The notes under the pieces: generated by a model | The model's database searches: none | Told to the model about the DNA's origin: nothing | The model's input: only the letters and a program-made list of their open reading frames with translations | Assembly (NCBI RefSeq): GCF_003201565.1 | Contig: NZ_QJJP01000026.1 | Location: forward strand, 1-54,638 | DNA length: 54,638 nt | Origin: Nitrosomonas sp. Nm84 | Lineage (GTDB): Bacteria > Pseudomonadota > Gammaproteobacteria > Burkholderiales > Nitrosomonadaceae | Direction of reading: 5' to 3' | Made by a program: the position numbers and the translations under genes | Shown here: piece after piece, positions 1-8,134 of the stretch | How the letters are laid out: the number at the start of each line of letters is the position of its first letter | Numbering within the stretch: position 1 is the first letter of the stretch

Positions 1-58
1 GCATTGAATTATTTTTTTAATGTAATAGTCGCTTAATTTACTGTTTCTTAACATCTTA

Positions 59-89
59 CTAGACTAACAGATCGTGTCTGCTAGTCTAG
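59..89. repeat. Imperfect inverted repeat
   Basis: Arms CTAGACTAACAGA and TCTGCTAGTCTAG pair over 13 bases with one mismatch around a 5-base loop. It lies just outside the IS200-like left end. Role unknown; it could be a terminator or a mobile-element end. Confidence 0.4.
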
Positions 90-108
90 AGCCTATATAA
101 TAAATAAA

Positions 109-337
109 CCCCCGGATCTGCCGGGGGACTTCCGAAGGTTTTACCGTTACGGCAGTCGTCGTAACGGTCTCGTCCCAACCACAAGACGAGGAGTCAAAGA
201 TGAAGGAGTAGCAAAGTTTGAGTCATACACGCTGGGATTGTAAATATCATGTGGTATTTATTCCGAAGCGGCGAAAAAAGCTGTTATTTGGCAAACTCAG
301 GAAGCATATAGGGGAAGCTCAGTTGGAGGTAGCGTAG
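109..337 (+). mobile_element. IS200/IS605-family left-end remnant
   Basis: Three hairpins follow each other: CCCCCGG/CCGGGGG (109-127), CCGTTAC/GTAACGG (144-167) and CTCGTC/GACGAG (169-190). They precede the first codons of an IS200-type TnpA. IS200 elements have a subterminal hairpin recognised by the transposase and further structures that limit its expression, so this layout fits an IS200 left end. The body of the element is missing after about position 320, so it is a dead fragment. Confidence 0.6.
218..337 (+). pseudogene. tnpA: IS200-type TnpA transposase, N-terminal fragment
   Basis: A TTG start preceded by a GGAGT-like site (190-194) and GAAGGAG (203-209) opens a 39-codon frame beginning LSHTRWDCKYHVVFIPKRRK, the classic N-terminus of IS200 Y1 transposases (normally about 130-150 residues). 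The frame stops after HIGEAQLEVA, so the HUH motif and catalytic tyrosine are absent. Truncated and non-functional. Confidence 0.7.
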
Positions 338-487
338 TTTGTGCGATCATAGCTAGAGCAACGGGTTCCAGTAGCGTTTTTTGAGAGTGTAATGTGGCAT
401 TTAGTTTCATGGCTAACCAGACTAAATGCCGGAATGATCTTATTGGGCGGATCGCAAGAATCCCTTCATCAATGGGTAATAGAGCAA

Positions 488-1438
488 TCAATAAGCAACC
501 TTAAACGTTGGACTATCCTCTGGCCGGGTTTTGCGATGATCATAAATTCTTGTGGTAGCAATATTGGCATGACCCAACCATTCTTGCACTTTCGCAATAT
601 CTGCTTGATGATCGAGTGCATTGGTGGCTGCCGTTGCGCGTAACGAATGTGCGCCGATCTTGAACCCCAGTTTTTCAGAGTATCTCTGTACCAACTTATA
701 AACACCGTCTGGCGTAATTGGTTTTTGTGATTCCTTATCTCGATTATTACTGGCTGAACGGAATAATGCCCCCGTATCTTCCAGGCCATGCCCAGCTGCA
801 TCGAGATAATCATGGATTAAGCCACTGGCGGCAGGATGCAATGGTAAATATCGTGTTTTGCCCCCTTTGCCGGATATTTTCATATGTGGCACACCACGCC
901 GCTCCTGCTTAAAATCCTTGACCTTCAATCGGCACAATTCATCACGCCGCAGTGCGTGATAGAGTAGGGTGGCTAGTATCGCACGATCGCGCTTGCCCTT
1001 AAGTGAGCTACCATCCGGCGCATCGAGCAATTCACGTGCCTGATGATCGCCGATTGCCGGAGTTTTTCCTTCATAACTTTCTACCGCTGGTCGCTTTACA
1101 CCCTTGACTGGATTATGCGTAACTGTATTTTTCTCACACAGGTACTCAAATAAAGAAGATATTGCCGCCAAACGGTGCCGAATGCTCATGCTACTTAATG
1201 TTCGACTCAACAAATCATCGCGCCAGGCAATAATATGAGCACGAGTTACAATTCTGAATTCTTCCGGATTCTGAATGCCCGTGAAATTCATAAAATCCTT
1301 TAAGGCATTTTCATAGGCACGCCGAGTCTCGACGTTACCTAAGTTGGCAAACCATTCAACTTCAGGTGGAACATCTGCAAGGCCCTGAAATTCTTTTGCA
1401 GTAAGTGCGCGATTGACTGTAGTAATAAGATCTGTCAT
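488..1438 (-). CDS. Tyrosine recombinase (XerC/D-like integrase) 1
   Basis: This 316-residue protein has an N-terminal SAM-like core-binding domain (about 25-115) and a C-terminal catalytic domain. The full set of catalytic residues is visible: Arg164 in HALRRDEL, Lys in GKGGKTRYLP (about 191-194), His264 and Arg267 in AHSLRAT, His290 in WLGHAN and Tyr299 in TRIYDHR. Such enzymes cut and rejoin DNA through a 3'-phosphotyrosine link. The ATG lies one base past the parE stop codon, so it looks translationally coupled to the ParDE operon. It is a close paralogue of the recombinase at 2225-3190 (most residues identical by eye), in opposite orientation. Its recombination site is not proven. Confidence 0.9.
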   Translation of the reverse strand: MTDLITTVNRALTAKEFQGLADVPPEVEWFANLGNVETRRAYENALKDFMNFTGIQNPEEFRIVTRAHIIAWRDDLLSRTLSSMSIRHRLAAISSLFEYLCEKNTVTHNPVKGVKRPAVESYEGKTPAIGDHQARELLDAPDGSSLKGKRDRAILATLLYHALRRDELCRLKVKDFKQERRGVPHMKISGKGGKTRYLPLHPAASGLIHDYLDAAGHGLEDTGALFRSASNNRDKESQKPITPDGVYKLVQRYSEKLGFKIGAHSLRATAATNALDHQADIAKVQEWLGHANIATTRIYDHRKTRPEDSPTFKVAY

Positions 1439-1439
1439 G

Positions 1440-1787
1440 TTATTTGTCTAGCTCAGCATTTTTATACGGCGTTTCACTACCCATAATTGCTTCATAATCT
1501 CTACCACCATAAAAGATATTAAGAATGGTGACGCTTTGTTTATTCTCATTAACCTCAAAAGCTGCAATCGCGTTTTTATCAATGGCAACGATTCTGAGAT
1601 TCTTGCGCAAATCATCGCGCTGTTGTCCAATCAAAGGTATTGTTTTAAGGTCATGACACTTTTGGCGTAATTTCTCTATATATGCCCACGCGACTTCAGG
1701 AAGTCCGCTTTTTGCAGCTATATATTCATAAATATCTGTCAGGTCTTGTATCGCATCGGGTGTCAGATACACTTCATAGCTTTTCAT
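1440..1787 (-). CDS. parE: ParE/RelE-superfamily toxin
   Basis: At 115 residues it begins MKSYEVYLTPDAIQDLTDIY, the typical ParE opening helix pair, and carries the core LIGQQRDDLRKNLRIVAI followed by ILNIFYGGRDYE, the usual C-terminal strand of ParE toxins. ParE toxins poison DNA gyrase; RelE relatives cleave mRNA, and sequence alone favours ParE. Its start overlaps the antitoxin 3' end by 14 bases, and its stop is one base from the recombinase start. It should stabilise the DNA that carries it. Confidence 0.85.
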   Translation of the reverse strand: MKSYEVYLTPDAIQDLTDIYEYIAAKSGLPEVAWAYIEKLRQKCHDLKTIPLIGQQRDDLRKNLRIVAIDKNAIAAFEVNENKQSVTILNIFYGGRDYEAIMGSETPYKNAELDK

Positions 1788-2070
1788 GACCTAGTGCGCT
1801 TATCCGTTGTTGATGAAGTTGTTCTAGCTTTTCAAACGCAGCATCCAGCAAAACCGGTTCACCGCTGTGTGCGGATTGTTCCAGACGCGCTTGAATGGAG
1901 GCAATTCTCGCGTGATGTTCTTCTTCCTGTCTTTGCCATAAACGCATCGCTTCACGAATAACCTCACTTGTGGAAGCGTAAGCGCCATCCTTCACTTTTT
2001 CCCTAATAATATTCAGCATATCCGGTGGAAGTGTAATGCTGATTTTTTCTGCTTTATCGGTGCGCTTCAT
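1774..2070 (-). CDS. parD: ParD-type ribbon-helix-helix antitoxin
   Basis: The 98-residue product starts MKRTDKAEKISITLPPDML, a ribbon-helix-helix DNA-binding strand, followed by GAYASTSEVIREAMRLWQ, typical of ParD. The C-terminal part is charged and helical and should wrap the toxin. The start at 2070 is chosen because AGGA lies about 8 bases upstream; the frame also runs 20 codons further up to an ATG at 2130, but those residues do not fit the family and cross the palindrome. ParD neutralises ParE and represses its own promoter. Confidence 0.85.
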   Translation of the reverse strand: MKRTDKAEKISITLPPDMLNIIREKVKDGAYASTSEVIREAMRLWQRQEEEHHARIASIQARLEQSAHSGEPVLLDAAFEKLEQLHQQRISALGHEKL

Positions 2071-2109
2071 TTTTTGTTTCCTATGTATGTTTCTAACACC
2101 TTCCGAGTG

Positions 2110-2126
2110 GTAGGATATTATCCTAC
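2110..2126. promoter_or_regulatory. Candidate ParD operator
   Basis: A perfect palindrome, GTAGGATA then T then TATCCTAC, sits 40 bases upstream of the parD start. ParD-type repressors bind such sites to autoregulate. Confidence 0.5.
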
Positions 2127-2182
2127 TCAATGAAATTTAATAAAGCAAAAATATTTCAATCTTCCTGAATTGTAGCACCACT

Positions 2183-2214
2183 TTACTATTGATAACATAT
2201 TTTATCAATAGTAA
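2183..2214. other. Perfect 13-6-13 palindrome, candidate recombinase core site (dif-like)
   Basis: Arms TTACTATTGATAA (2183-2195) and TTATCAATAGTAA (2202-2214) are perfect reverse complements around CATATT. Two recombinase-binding arms around a 6-base centre, with ATAA and TTAT facing the centre, is the layout of Xer dif and pdif sites. It lies 10 bases before recombinase 2. It may instead be an operator of the divergent promoters. Confidence 0.5.
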
Positions 2215-2224
2215 GATACTTTCC

Positions 2225-3190
2225 ATGAACCCAGATAATTTACCTGCCATCGAGCACTCCTCACATCGACTCTTAGACGTGGCCGATTTTTATCGGCTAG
2301 CAGAAGTTCCCCCCGAGATCGAGTGGTTTGCCAATCTAGAAAATTTTTGCACGCGGCGCGCTTATAAAAATGCGCTGCAGGATTTTATGCAATTTACCGG
2401 TATCTCTCACCCAGAAGAATTTCGGCAAATTACTCGCGCACATATCATTGCGTTCCGGGATGAGCTCAGAAATCGTGATTTGTCGGGTGCCACCATCCGT
2501 CATAGCCTGGCAGCCCTTTCCTCATTGTTTGAAAACTTGTGCGAACAGAATGCGGTCACACACAATCCGGTCAAGGGGGTGAAGCGCCCTAGCGTGGAAA
2601 GCTATGAGGGCAAATCTCCGGCACTGGGCGATCATCAGGCGCGCGCGCTACTCGATGCGCCTGATAGTGTCTCGCTTAAAGGAAAACGGGATCGCGCCAT
2701 CTTCGCCATATTGCTTTACCATGCGCTGCGCCGCGATGAACTGTGCAAATTAAAGGTGAAGGACGTCAAACAGGAACGACGTGGGGTACTGCACATGAAA
2801 GTATCCGGCAAGGGTGGCAAGACCCGCTACTTACCAATCCATCCTCAGGTAGGCGGATGGTTGCATGATTATCTAGAGGCGGCAGGCCATAGAGAAGATG
2901 ATAATGGCCCTTTATTTCGATCGCTGAGCAATAACCGACATAAGGGTGCACAGAAAGCCATTACCCCAGATGCCGTCTATAAGATCGTGCAGGCCTACTC
3001 GGAAAGACTGGGATTCAGGATCGGGGCACATTCGCTCCGTGCCACGGCTGCGACCAATGCGCTCGATCATCAGGCAGATATTGCCAAGGTGCAGGAGTGG
3101 TTAGGACACGCCAATATTGCTACTACTCGTATTTACGATCACCGCAAAACTAGGCCAGAGGATAGCCCGACGTTCAAGGTGAATTATTGA
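2225..3190 (+). CDS. Tyrosine recombinase (XerC/D-like integrase) 2
   Basis: A second tyrosine recombinase of 321 residues from the ATG at 2225 (MNPDNLPAIEHSS); the frame extends 12 codons upstream to 2189 but that start would lie inside the 13-6-13 palindrome. All catalytic elements are present: HALRRDEL, SGKGGKTRYLP, GAHSLRATAA, WLGHANIATT and the TTRIYDHR tyrosine. The C-terminus SPTFKVNY nearly matches that of recombinase 1 (SPTFKVAY). It points away from the ParDE operon and towards a tRNA-Met 3' half 200 bases downstream. Either or both enzymes may have integrated an element at that tRNA, or may act on the dif-like palindrome. Confidence 0.9.
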   Translation: MNPDNLPAIEHSSHRLLDVADFYRLAEVPPEIEWFANLENFCTRRAYKNALQDFMQFTGISHPEEFRQITRAHIIAFRDELRNRDLSGATIRHSLAALSSLFENLCEQNAVTHNPVKGVKRPSVESYEGKSPALGDHQARALLDAPDSVSLKGKRDRAIFAILLYHALRRDELCKLKVKDVKQERRGVLHMKVSGKGGKTRYLPIHPQVGGWLHDYLEAAGHREDDNGPLFRSLSNNRHKGAQKAITPDAVYKIVQAYSERLGFRIGAHSLRATAATNALDHQADIAKVQEWLGHANIATTRIYDHRKTRPEDSPTFKVNY

Positions 3191-3392
3191 ATGGCGGATT
3201 CGGAACTTATTGCTGGCTACGCGGCGATAATAAAAAAGGAATTTCTTTCATTCTGGGTTTCGATAAATCCCATTGACCAATCCTTACCATCAGATGCACT
3301 TCCAAAATACGAAACATATAGCCTTCTACGAATTGCTAAATGAAAGAACCGTGGAAAAATATCTTTTATAAAGTCAAATACGAATAAGCAGA

Positions 3393-3439
3393 ACTCATAA
3401 TTCCTTGGTCGTAGGTTCAAGCCCTACCATACTCACCAA
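3393..3439 (+). other. 3' half of tRNA-Met (CAT), probable attachment-site remnant
   Basis: The stretch reads from the anticodon loop ACTCATAATTC through TTGGTCGTAGG and the T-arm GTAGGTTCAAGCCCTAC to a CATACTCACCA acceptor end. A matching 5' half (it would begin GAGTATG) is absent upstream. Tyrosine integrases often recombine within the tRNA anticodon loop and carry the 3' half, so this looks like an att site left by integration. Not a functional tRNA as it stands. Confidence 0.6.
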
Positions 3440-3446
3440 TAAAATA

Positions 3447-4413
3447 ATATGCCTCTATACTATTTTCAGTTTGATCTGAGTGTGCGTCAGGCAAGCATTG
3501 AGAAGGCGTAGCGGTAACTCGGCCTCCCACATACGCCGGTTGAAACGGTAGCAGAACTCATTGAGATACTCTTGCAGATATTTGGACGATACACCGTGAT
3601 AAGTGCCCAACAGAAATGCCTTGAGGTTGCCGATGGCAATATGCACCCAGGGCAGCCATTCGCCCGCCATATCAGGCGGCGACACCCGTGCGGCATGATG
3701 CTGGGTTTTGCCAATTTCCGCCAGGGAAGCCAGCGCATCGCTACGCACCAACTGACTGGGCGGGAGATGACATTGAACAAACTTTGCTACTGTTTCATGA
3801 GTAACAGCAGAGACCTGTTGCATGGCGATAAATCCGGCACACTTGCTTCGGTTCTCAATTGCCACCAGTATTGGGGTTTTACCTTCGGCACCACGACCTC
3901 GCTTTCCACTGCGGCGACCACCCACCAAGGCATCGTCAATCTCAATCAGATCGTGCAGCCGATAGATGCTATCCCTGTGTCCCATAGCAATGCGAATCTT
4001 GCGCAATATCCGGCAAGCCGTAACCCAGGAAACCTGGATTTGTTTAGAAAGACGTACGGCAGAAATGCCACCCTTGTCCGAGGCAGACAGGTAAATCGCC
4101 CAGAACCATTTAGTCAGCGACAGATTGGTGGAGTGAAACAGTGTTCCCGCCGTAAGCGAGGTTTGGTAATGACACTTGGAGCACTCGTAGGAGTGGCGTG
4201 TGCTGATGACATAACCATGATCATGCCCGCAGCGCGGGCAACGGAACCCTTCCGGCCAGCGTTGCTGCGTCAGCGCCTGCGCACAAGCTTCTTCCGTTCC
4301 ATACCGTTTCTGCCAATCCAGCAAATTAGTTTCCAGTTCTCTCATGATTCAACTCCCTATATCGTTGATCTAAAAGCATTTGGCAGAAATTACTGAAAAC
4401 AGTTCAGAGGCAT
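3447..4413 (-). mobile_element. IS1595-family insertion sequence
   Basis: Imperfect terminal repeats open with TATGCCTCT and share TTTTCAGT, near 3448 and (inverted) near 4414, and enclose a single transposase gene. An 8-base repeat ATAAAATA is found on both sides (3439-3446 and 4414-4421), which fits the family's 8-base target duplication, but the region is AT rich and the two ends are offset by 2 bases, so boundaries are approximate. The left copy touches the last base of the tRNA-Met half. Confidence 0.7.
3455..4345 (-). CDS. tnp: IS1595-family transposase
   Basis: The 296-residue protein has an N-terminal zinc ribbon (CPRC at about 36-39 and CSKC at about 55-58), a helix-turn-helix (GGISAVRLSKQIQVSWVTAC) and an ISXO2-like DDE domain starting with LIEIDDALVGGRRSGKRGRG. 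The C-terminal FCYRFNRRMWE is the signature seen in this family. It appears intact and full length. An overlapping long frame on the other strand is a shadow. Confidence 0.9.
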   Translation of the reverse strand: MRELETNLLDWQKRYGTEEACAQALTQQRWPEGFRCPRCGHDHGYVISTRHSYECSKCHYQTSLTAGTLFHSTNLSLTKWFWAIYLSASDKGGISAVRLSKQIQVSWVTACRILRKIRIAMGHRDSIYRLHDLIEIDDALVGGRRSGKRGRGAEGKTPILVAIENRSKCAGFIAMQQVSAVTHETVAKFVQCHLPPSQLVRSDALASLAEIGKTQHHAARVSPPDMAGEWLPWVHIAIGNLKAFLLGTYHGVSSKYLQEYLNEFCYRFNRRMWEAELPLRLLNACLTHTQIKLKIV

Positions 4414-4536
4414 ATAAAATAAAGCATGGTGCTACACCAGTGCCACGCGATAAAAAGATATAGGCTAGAATTGCTTATCTTTTTTCAGAAATGATTCACA
4501 TGTCCTGGTAATCGGGTACTACAGTAATGTAATGCG

Positions 4537-4585
4537 CTGATTCGTAATCAGTAGGTCAGAGGTTCGACTCCTCTCAACAGCACCA
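4537..4585 (+). other. 3' half of tRNA-Thr (CGT), probable attachment-site remnant
   Basis: CTGATTCGTAATCAG forms a perfect anticodon arm with a CGT anticodon, followed by TAGGTC, the T-arm AGAGGTTCGACTCCTCT and the acceptor end CAACAGCACCA. The expected 5' acceptor strand GCTGTTG and a D-arm are not found upstream. It is a second tRNA 3' half about 1.1 kb from the first, best read as the scar of another site-specific integration. Confidence 0.65.
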
Positions 4586-4726
4586 TAAAATCAATTAGTT
4601 TCAGATGTGATACGTGTTGTCAAAGTCGGAGCTGAATATTTTCGAAAGAGGATACTCTGCGCCGCTGATTTTTTTGTTCATTCATGTCTCCTTATTCTTA
4701 ATCATCTTCTTGAAATTTCAGCTCCG
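4586..4726. other. Spacer with a distant inverted repeat
   Basis: No gene is visible. CGGAGCTGAA (4627-4636) is repeated inverted as TTCAGCTCCG (4717-4726), next to the sbcC stop codon; meaning unknown. Confidence 0.3.
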
Positions 4727-6801
4727 CTAGACAGATCCGTTACGACAACATCCAGGACCGGATATCTGGCTCCTGCCTCCAGTTTGAGGCGTTACCTGGA
4801 TCTGGGTGCTAATCCGCTCCTTTAGGGCTGGTACGTGCGAAATAACACCGATTAGCTTACCGTCCTGCTGCAGACCCGCAAGGGTTTCCAGAGCGGTGTC
4901 GAGGGCTTCCTCGTCCAGCGTGCCGAAGCCTTCATCCAGAAATAGTGAATCCACACGGACATTCTTGCTGGCCATGTGGGACAACCCCAGTGCCAGCGAT
5001 AGGCTGACGATAAAGCTCTCACCACCGGAAAGGTTCTTCGTGGACCGAATCTCACCCGCTTGGTAATTGTCAACCACGTTGAGTTCCAGCGGCTGTGCAT
5101 CATCACGGACCAGCAAGTAGCGGTCGGTCATTTTCTGCAGTTGCCGGTTGGCATGGCCAATCATCATTTCGAAAGTCAGCCCTTGGGCAAAATTGCGGTA
5201 TTTCTTTCCGTCTGCGGAGCCGATCAATTCGTGCAGATTTTCCCATCGATGGCACTCTTTTTTCTGGGCCTCAATAGCCGTTTGCTTTGCTTTTATCCGC
5301 TCTTTGGCTGCTGTATTTTCACTCAGCTTGTGCTTGAGACCGGCAATGATATTCCGCAGATCTTTCAGAGAATCTTCGTACTTTTTGAATTGCGGTTCCA
5401 TCTCCTCAAGAGATTTGTTGGTAACCATTTTGGCAATTTCTGTGGCCAAACGTGTTTCTCTATCTTTTTGTCTGGCCTTGAGATCTGTTTGGTTGTCGTC
5501 CAGTTTCTTTGCTTTCGTAGACAGCTCATCCCTCTGCTCAGCGGTCAGTCTGGCCTCCAAAAACTGTACCTCATCTGAAAAGCCCGCAGGCGCAAGCGCT
5601 GTGGAAAATTCAATTTCCAACTTTCTCAGTTCTGGTTCTCTCTGGTCGATGCGCTTTTTCAAAGATTCAATATGGGTCTTTGCGGTGTTCCATCTTTGGT
5701 GCAGTTCATTGTGCCGATCTCTGGCTTTCTTTTCGGCATCTTCGGCATCAGAAACGGTCTTGTTCAAGCGGAGCTCCTCATTGTCGGGATTTTTATCACC
5801 GTACAATGCTTTCCGCTCGTCACTCCCGATGGTGTGATCCTTTTTCAAGGTCTCTAGGCGTTCCCGCTTTTCGGCCAGGGTGGTACTTTGGGTTTCAATG
5901 ACCGCATCTAGACGCTTCATCTCACTGTCGAGATCTGCAATCTGTTTCTCGATTTCAGCTTTTTTCTTAACCTGGGCCTGCCATGCATTCAGCCGTGCTC
6001 TGAGTGACTCAAGCAGTGATGAAACTTGCATCTCGGGGATTTCCGTGATGCCAAGCAGCAGGAGTTTGGCAGAGACGGCCTGCCTGCGTGCGGTAAAATC
6101 AGCACGGAGTTTTTCCAGACCTTCCTTCACCTCGGCAAAGGATTTCTCGGCAGCCTTCTTGTCATTAGCCGCTGCTGTCTCCTGCTTTTCACCCTCCGTC
6201 AGATTCTTACGGGCCGTGACCTCAGCTTCTTCAAGTTTCTTGATAGCGGCTTCCTGATCCTCAGCCTTGCTGATCAGTTTGGTGAGTGCTTTAATCTTCT
6301 GTTCGGTTTCATCGGGAACGGGAACATTGCCTTCCGCGAATGGGTGCTCTGTCGCACCACAGAGTGGACAGGGTTTGCCATCTTCCAATTTGGCCCGGTG
6401 GTCTTCAAGCTCCGCTATTTTCGTCAGGAAGGCCATTTCACGAAGCAGAGTTTCTTTCTCGGTGCGGTATTCACGCAACAGCCGATCCCCCAGCAACTGG
6501 CTTAATGCATCTTTACCTTGCTGAAGCCTTATTGATGCGTCGTCCAGCTCCTGCTTCCGAGTGCGGCATTGCTTCTGGCAGTCATCAAGTGATTTTGTCA
6601 CCCGTTCCAGAGTCGTCACGGCTTTTTCTTGATTGGCCTCTTCTTGAACGATTTCTTTTTGCTTGGAAAGCAGGCCATCCAATTGTTCTTCAACACCGGC
6701 CAGACCGCTGATCAGCCATTCATCCTGTGCATGCTCCTTGAGATAACTGTCAACAAGTTCCAGAGTTTTTTGGGCCTCGGAACGTTTTTCTTGCACTTTA
6801 A
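4727..6801 (-). pseudogene. sbcC: SbcC exonuclease subunit, N-terminus lost to an IS
   Basis: About 690 C-terminal residues of SbcC remain. SbcC is the SMC/Rad50-like ATPase that with SbcD cleaves DNA hairpins and ends. Visible are the first coiled coil, the zinc hook CPLC (about residues 143-146 of the fragment), the returning coiled coil, the ABC signature LSGGES (about 585) and Walker B LFLDEGFGTLD. The Walker A lobe and the first several hundred residues are missing: the frame runs straight into the IS5-family end at 6802, and no SbcC coding is found beyond the element at 7644 onward. An IS-adjacent deletion therefore removed the 5' part. No sbcD is in the window. Confidence 0.85.
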
Positions 6802-7643
6802 GAAGCTGTCTGGTAAAATATTAGACGCATTTTGCAAGTGTTATTTTCATCATGGCGATTCGAATCATGTTTTCGGCAGTAGCCGGCAAGATTTCGAAAT
6901 CCTTGGATAAACGGCGAAAGTTACCAAGCCAGGAAAACGTGCGCTCGACCACCCACCGCTTCGGTAAAACAGCCCATTTACCTTCGATTTTCTCTGAAAT
7001 GTGCAAAGCCAGGCCTAGCCCATTAACTACGAAATCAACTGCTGTACCTCGATAACCGGCATCCCCTGAGAATGCTTTGAGTGAAGGGTATTTATCGATG
7101 ACACCTTCCAGCACTGTACAAGCGCTTTTGGTATCGCTCACATTGGCAGCATGAACTTTGACGTGGAGTAAATTACCGAGAATGTCTACCACGATATGCC
7201 GCTTGTGACCTTTAACTTTTTTGCCACCATCAATTCCTCGTTCTTCGCTGGCGTACTGAGTTTTCACGCTTTGTGCATCAATGATGCCATAACTGGGTAC
7301 GGCACAGCGTCCAGCTTTTTGACGAGAAAAGAGCGTCAACTTATCCAGGCATTCCTCCCAGACACCACGCTTGTTCCACCGGCTAAAATGATCGTAAACA
7401 GTCTGCCAGGGAGGAAAATCGTTCGGCATCAGCCGCCACTGGATACCGCCTTTGACAACATACAGAATGGCATTCACAATGGTTCTTTTGCTATGTTTGT
7501 GACTATTGCCACGTTTGCTGACAGGATCAAACTCTTTTTTATCAAGTTCCATTCCTCATTATTTATATCCGTTTTGTATGACATCTCTTAGCTTGTTATC
7601 AAAATCCTTGATTCTAATGGAAATCGTTTTGCCAGACAGCTTC
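6802..7643 (-). mobile_element. IS5-family insertion sequence
   Basis: Terminal inverted repeats GAAGCTGTCTGG (left) and CCAGACAGCTTC (right) bound 842 bases. A TAA triplet flanks both ends (6799-6801 and 7644-7646), consistent with a 3-base target duplication, although the two flanks come from different sequences. It contains one intact transposase. Confidence 0.85.
6821..7552 (-). CDS. tnp: IS5-family transposase
   Basis: The 243-residue DDE transposase shows the N-terminal DUF4096-like region (NAILYVVKGGIQWRLMPNDF), the catalytic blocks IIDAQSVKTQ and FSGDAGYRG, and the ERTFSWLGNFRRLSKDFE block that holds the catalytic glutamate. It appears complete, begins MELDKKEFDP and ends at TLAKCV 19 bases from the left terminus. 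Single-frame organisation with no frameshift, unlike the IS427 group. Confidence 0.9.
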   Translation of the reverse strand: MELDKKEFDPVSKRGNSHKHSKRTIVNAILYVVKGGIQWRLMPNDFPPWQTVYDHFSRWNKRGVWEECLDKLTLFSRQKAGRCAVPSYGIIDAQSVKTQYASEERGIDGGKKVKGHKRHIVVDILGNLLHVKVHAANVSDTKSACTVLEGVIDKYPSLKAFSGDAGYRGTAVDFVVNGLGLALHISEKIEGKWAVLPKRWVVERTFSWLGNFRRLSKDFEILPATAENMIRIAMMKITLAKCV

Positions 7644-7644
7644 T

Positions 7645-8134
7645 AAAGAGTAGTGGGTGACGTAGTCAACAAATTCCAGGAACACCAATTAAGCAATTTT
7701 TCTCATTTTACTGCCTCTGCTTCATATTGATTTGAGCTTTTGTATCGCAATATCGGGGTCAGGTCGCGAATCAAGAAAAATAAGAGTAACGATTGAGGTT
7801 ATTGTTTGCAAGAATCCCAATCACCGCTTTTATTTTTCTTTATTCTCGACCTGATGTTTCGTTCAGTCTCGCACTGGCGCCTTCTTTGATCATCACACCA
7901 CCGAAAAACTCAACCGACCATGCTGCCTTTCTTCATAGCTCATCAACACACCTCGCGCGCCTCAGGTTTCTAATTTTCTAGGCTATCCATCTGTTTTAGA
8001 AGAGGATTTAAAAAGAGAACGATCGGTATACTTTTTGCGATAAGTGTGCTAGAATGACAATCAGTAAAATATTTTTATCAGGCAGATAAGGGGAATTCAT
8101 TTCCACCACCTGCGCTCATCATGGAGACTTAGCT
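7645..8134 (+). promoter_or_regulatory. Non-coding stretch with a candidate extended -10 promoter
   Basis: No convincing gene is seen between the IS5 end and the OsmC-like gene. A 62-codon frame at 7793-7981 lacks a ribosome site and recognisable features. TGCTAGAAT at 8047-8055 matches an extended -10 element and could serve the downstream cluster. No good -35 box is present. Confidence 0.35.

Noticed and set aside
297..491. A 64-codon minus-strand frame between the IS200 remnant and recombinase 1.
   Set aside because: No recognised family or ribosome site; it overlaps both neighbouring features.
3572..4396. A 274-codon plus-strand frame.
   Set aside because: It is antisense to the intact IS1595 transposase, which has clear motifs.
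3393..4585. Functional tRNA genes.
   Set aside because: Only 3' halves are present, with no D-arm or 5' acceptor strand upstream.
5060..6711. Several long plus-strand frames across sbcC.
   Set aside because: They are shadows of the conserved minus-strand SbcC coding and have biased, low-complexity composition.
7793..7981. A 62-codon plus-strand frame after the IS5 element.
   Set aside because: No ribosome site, no motif and no context.
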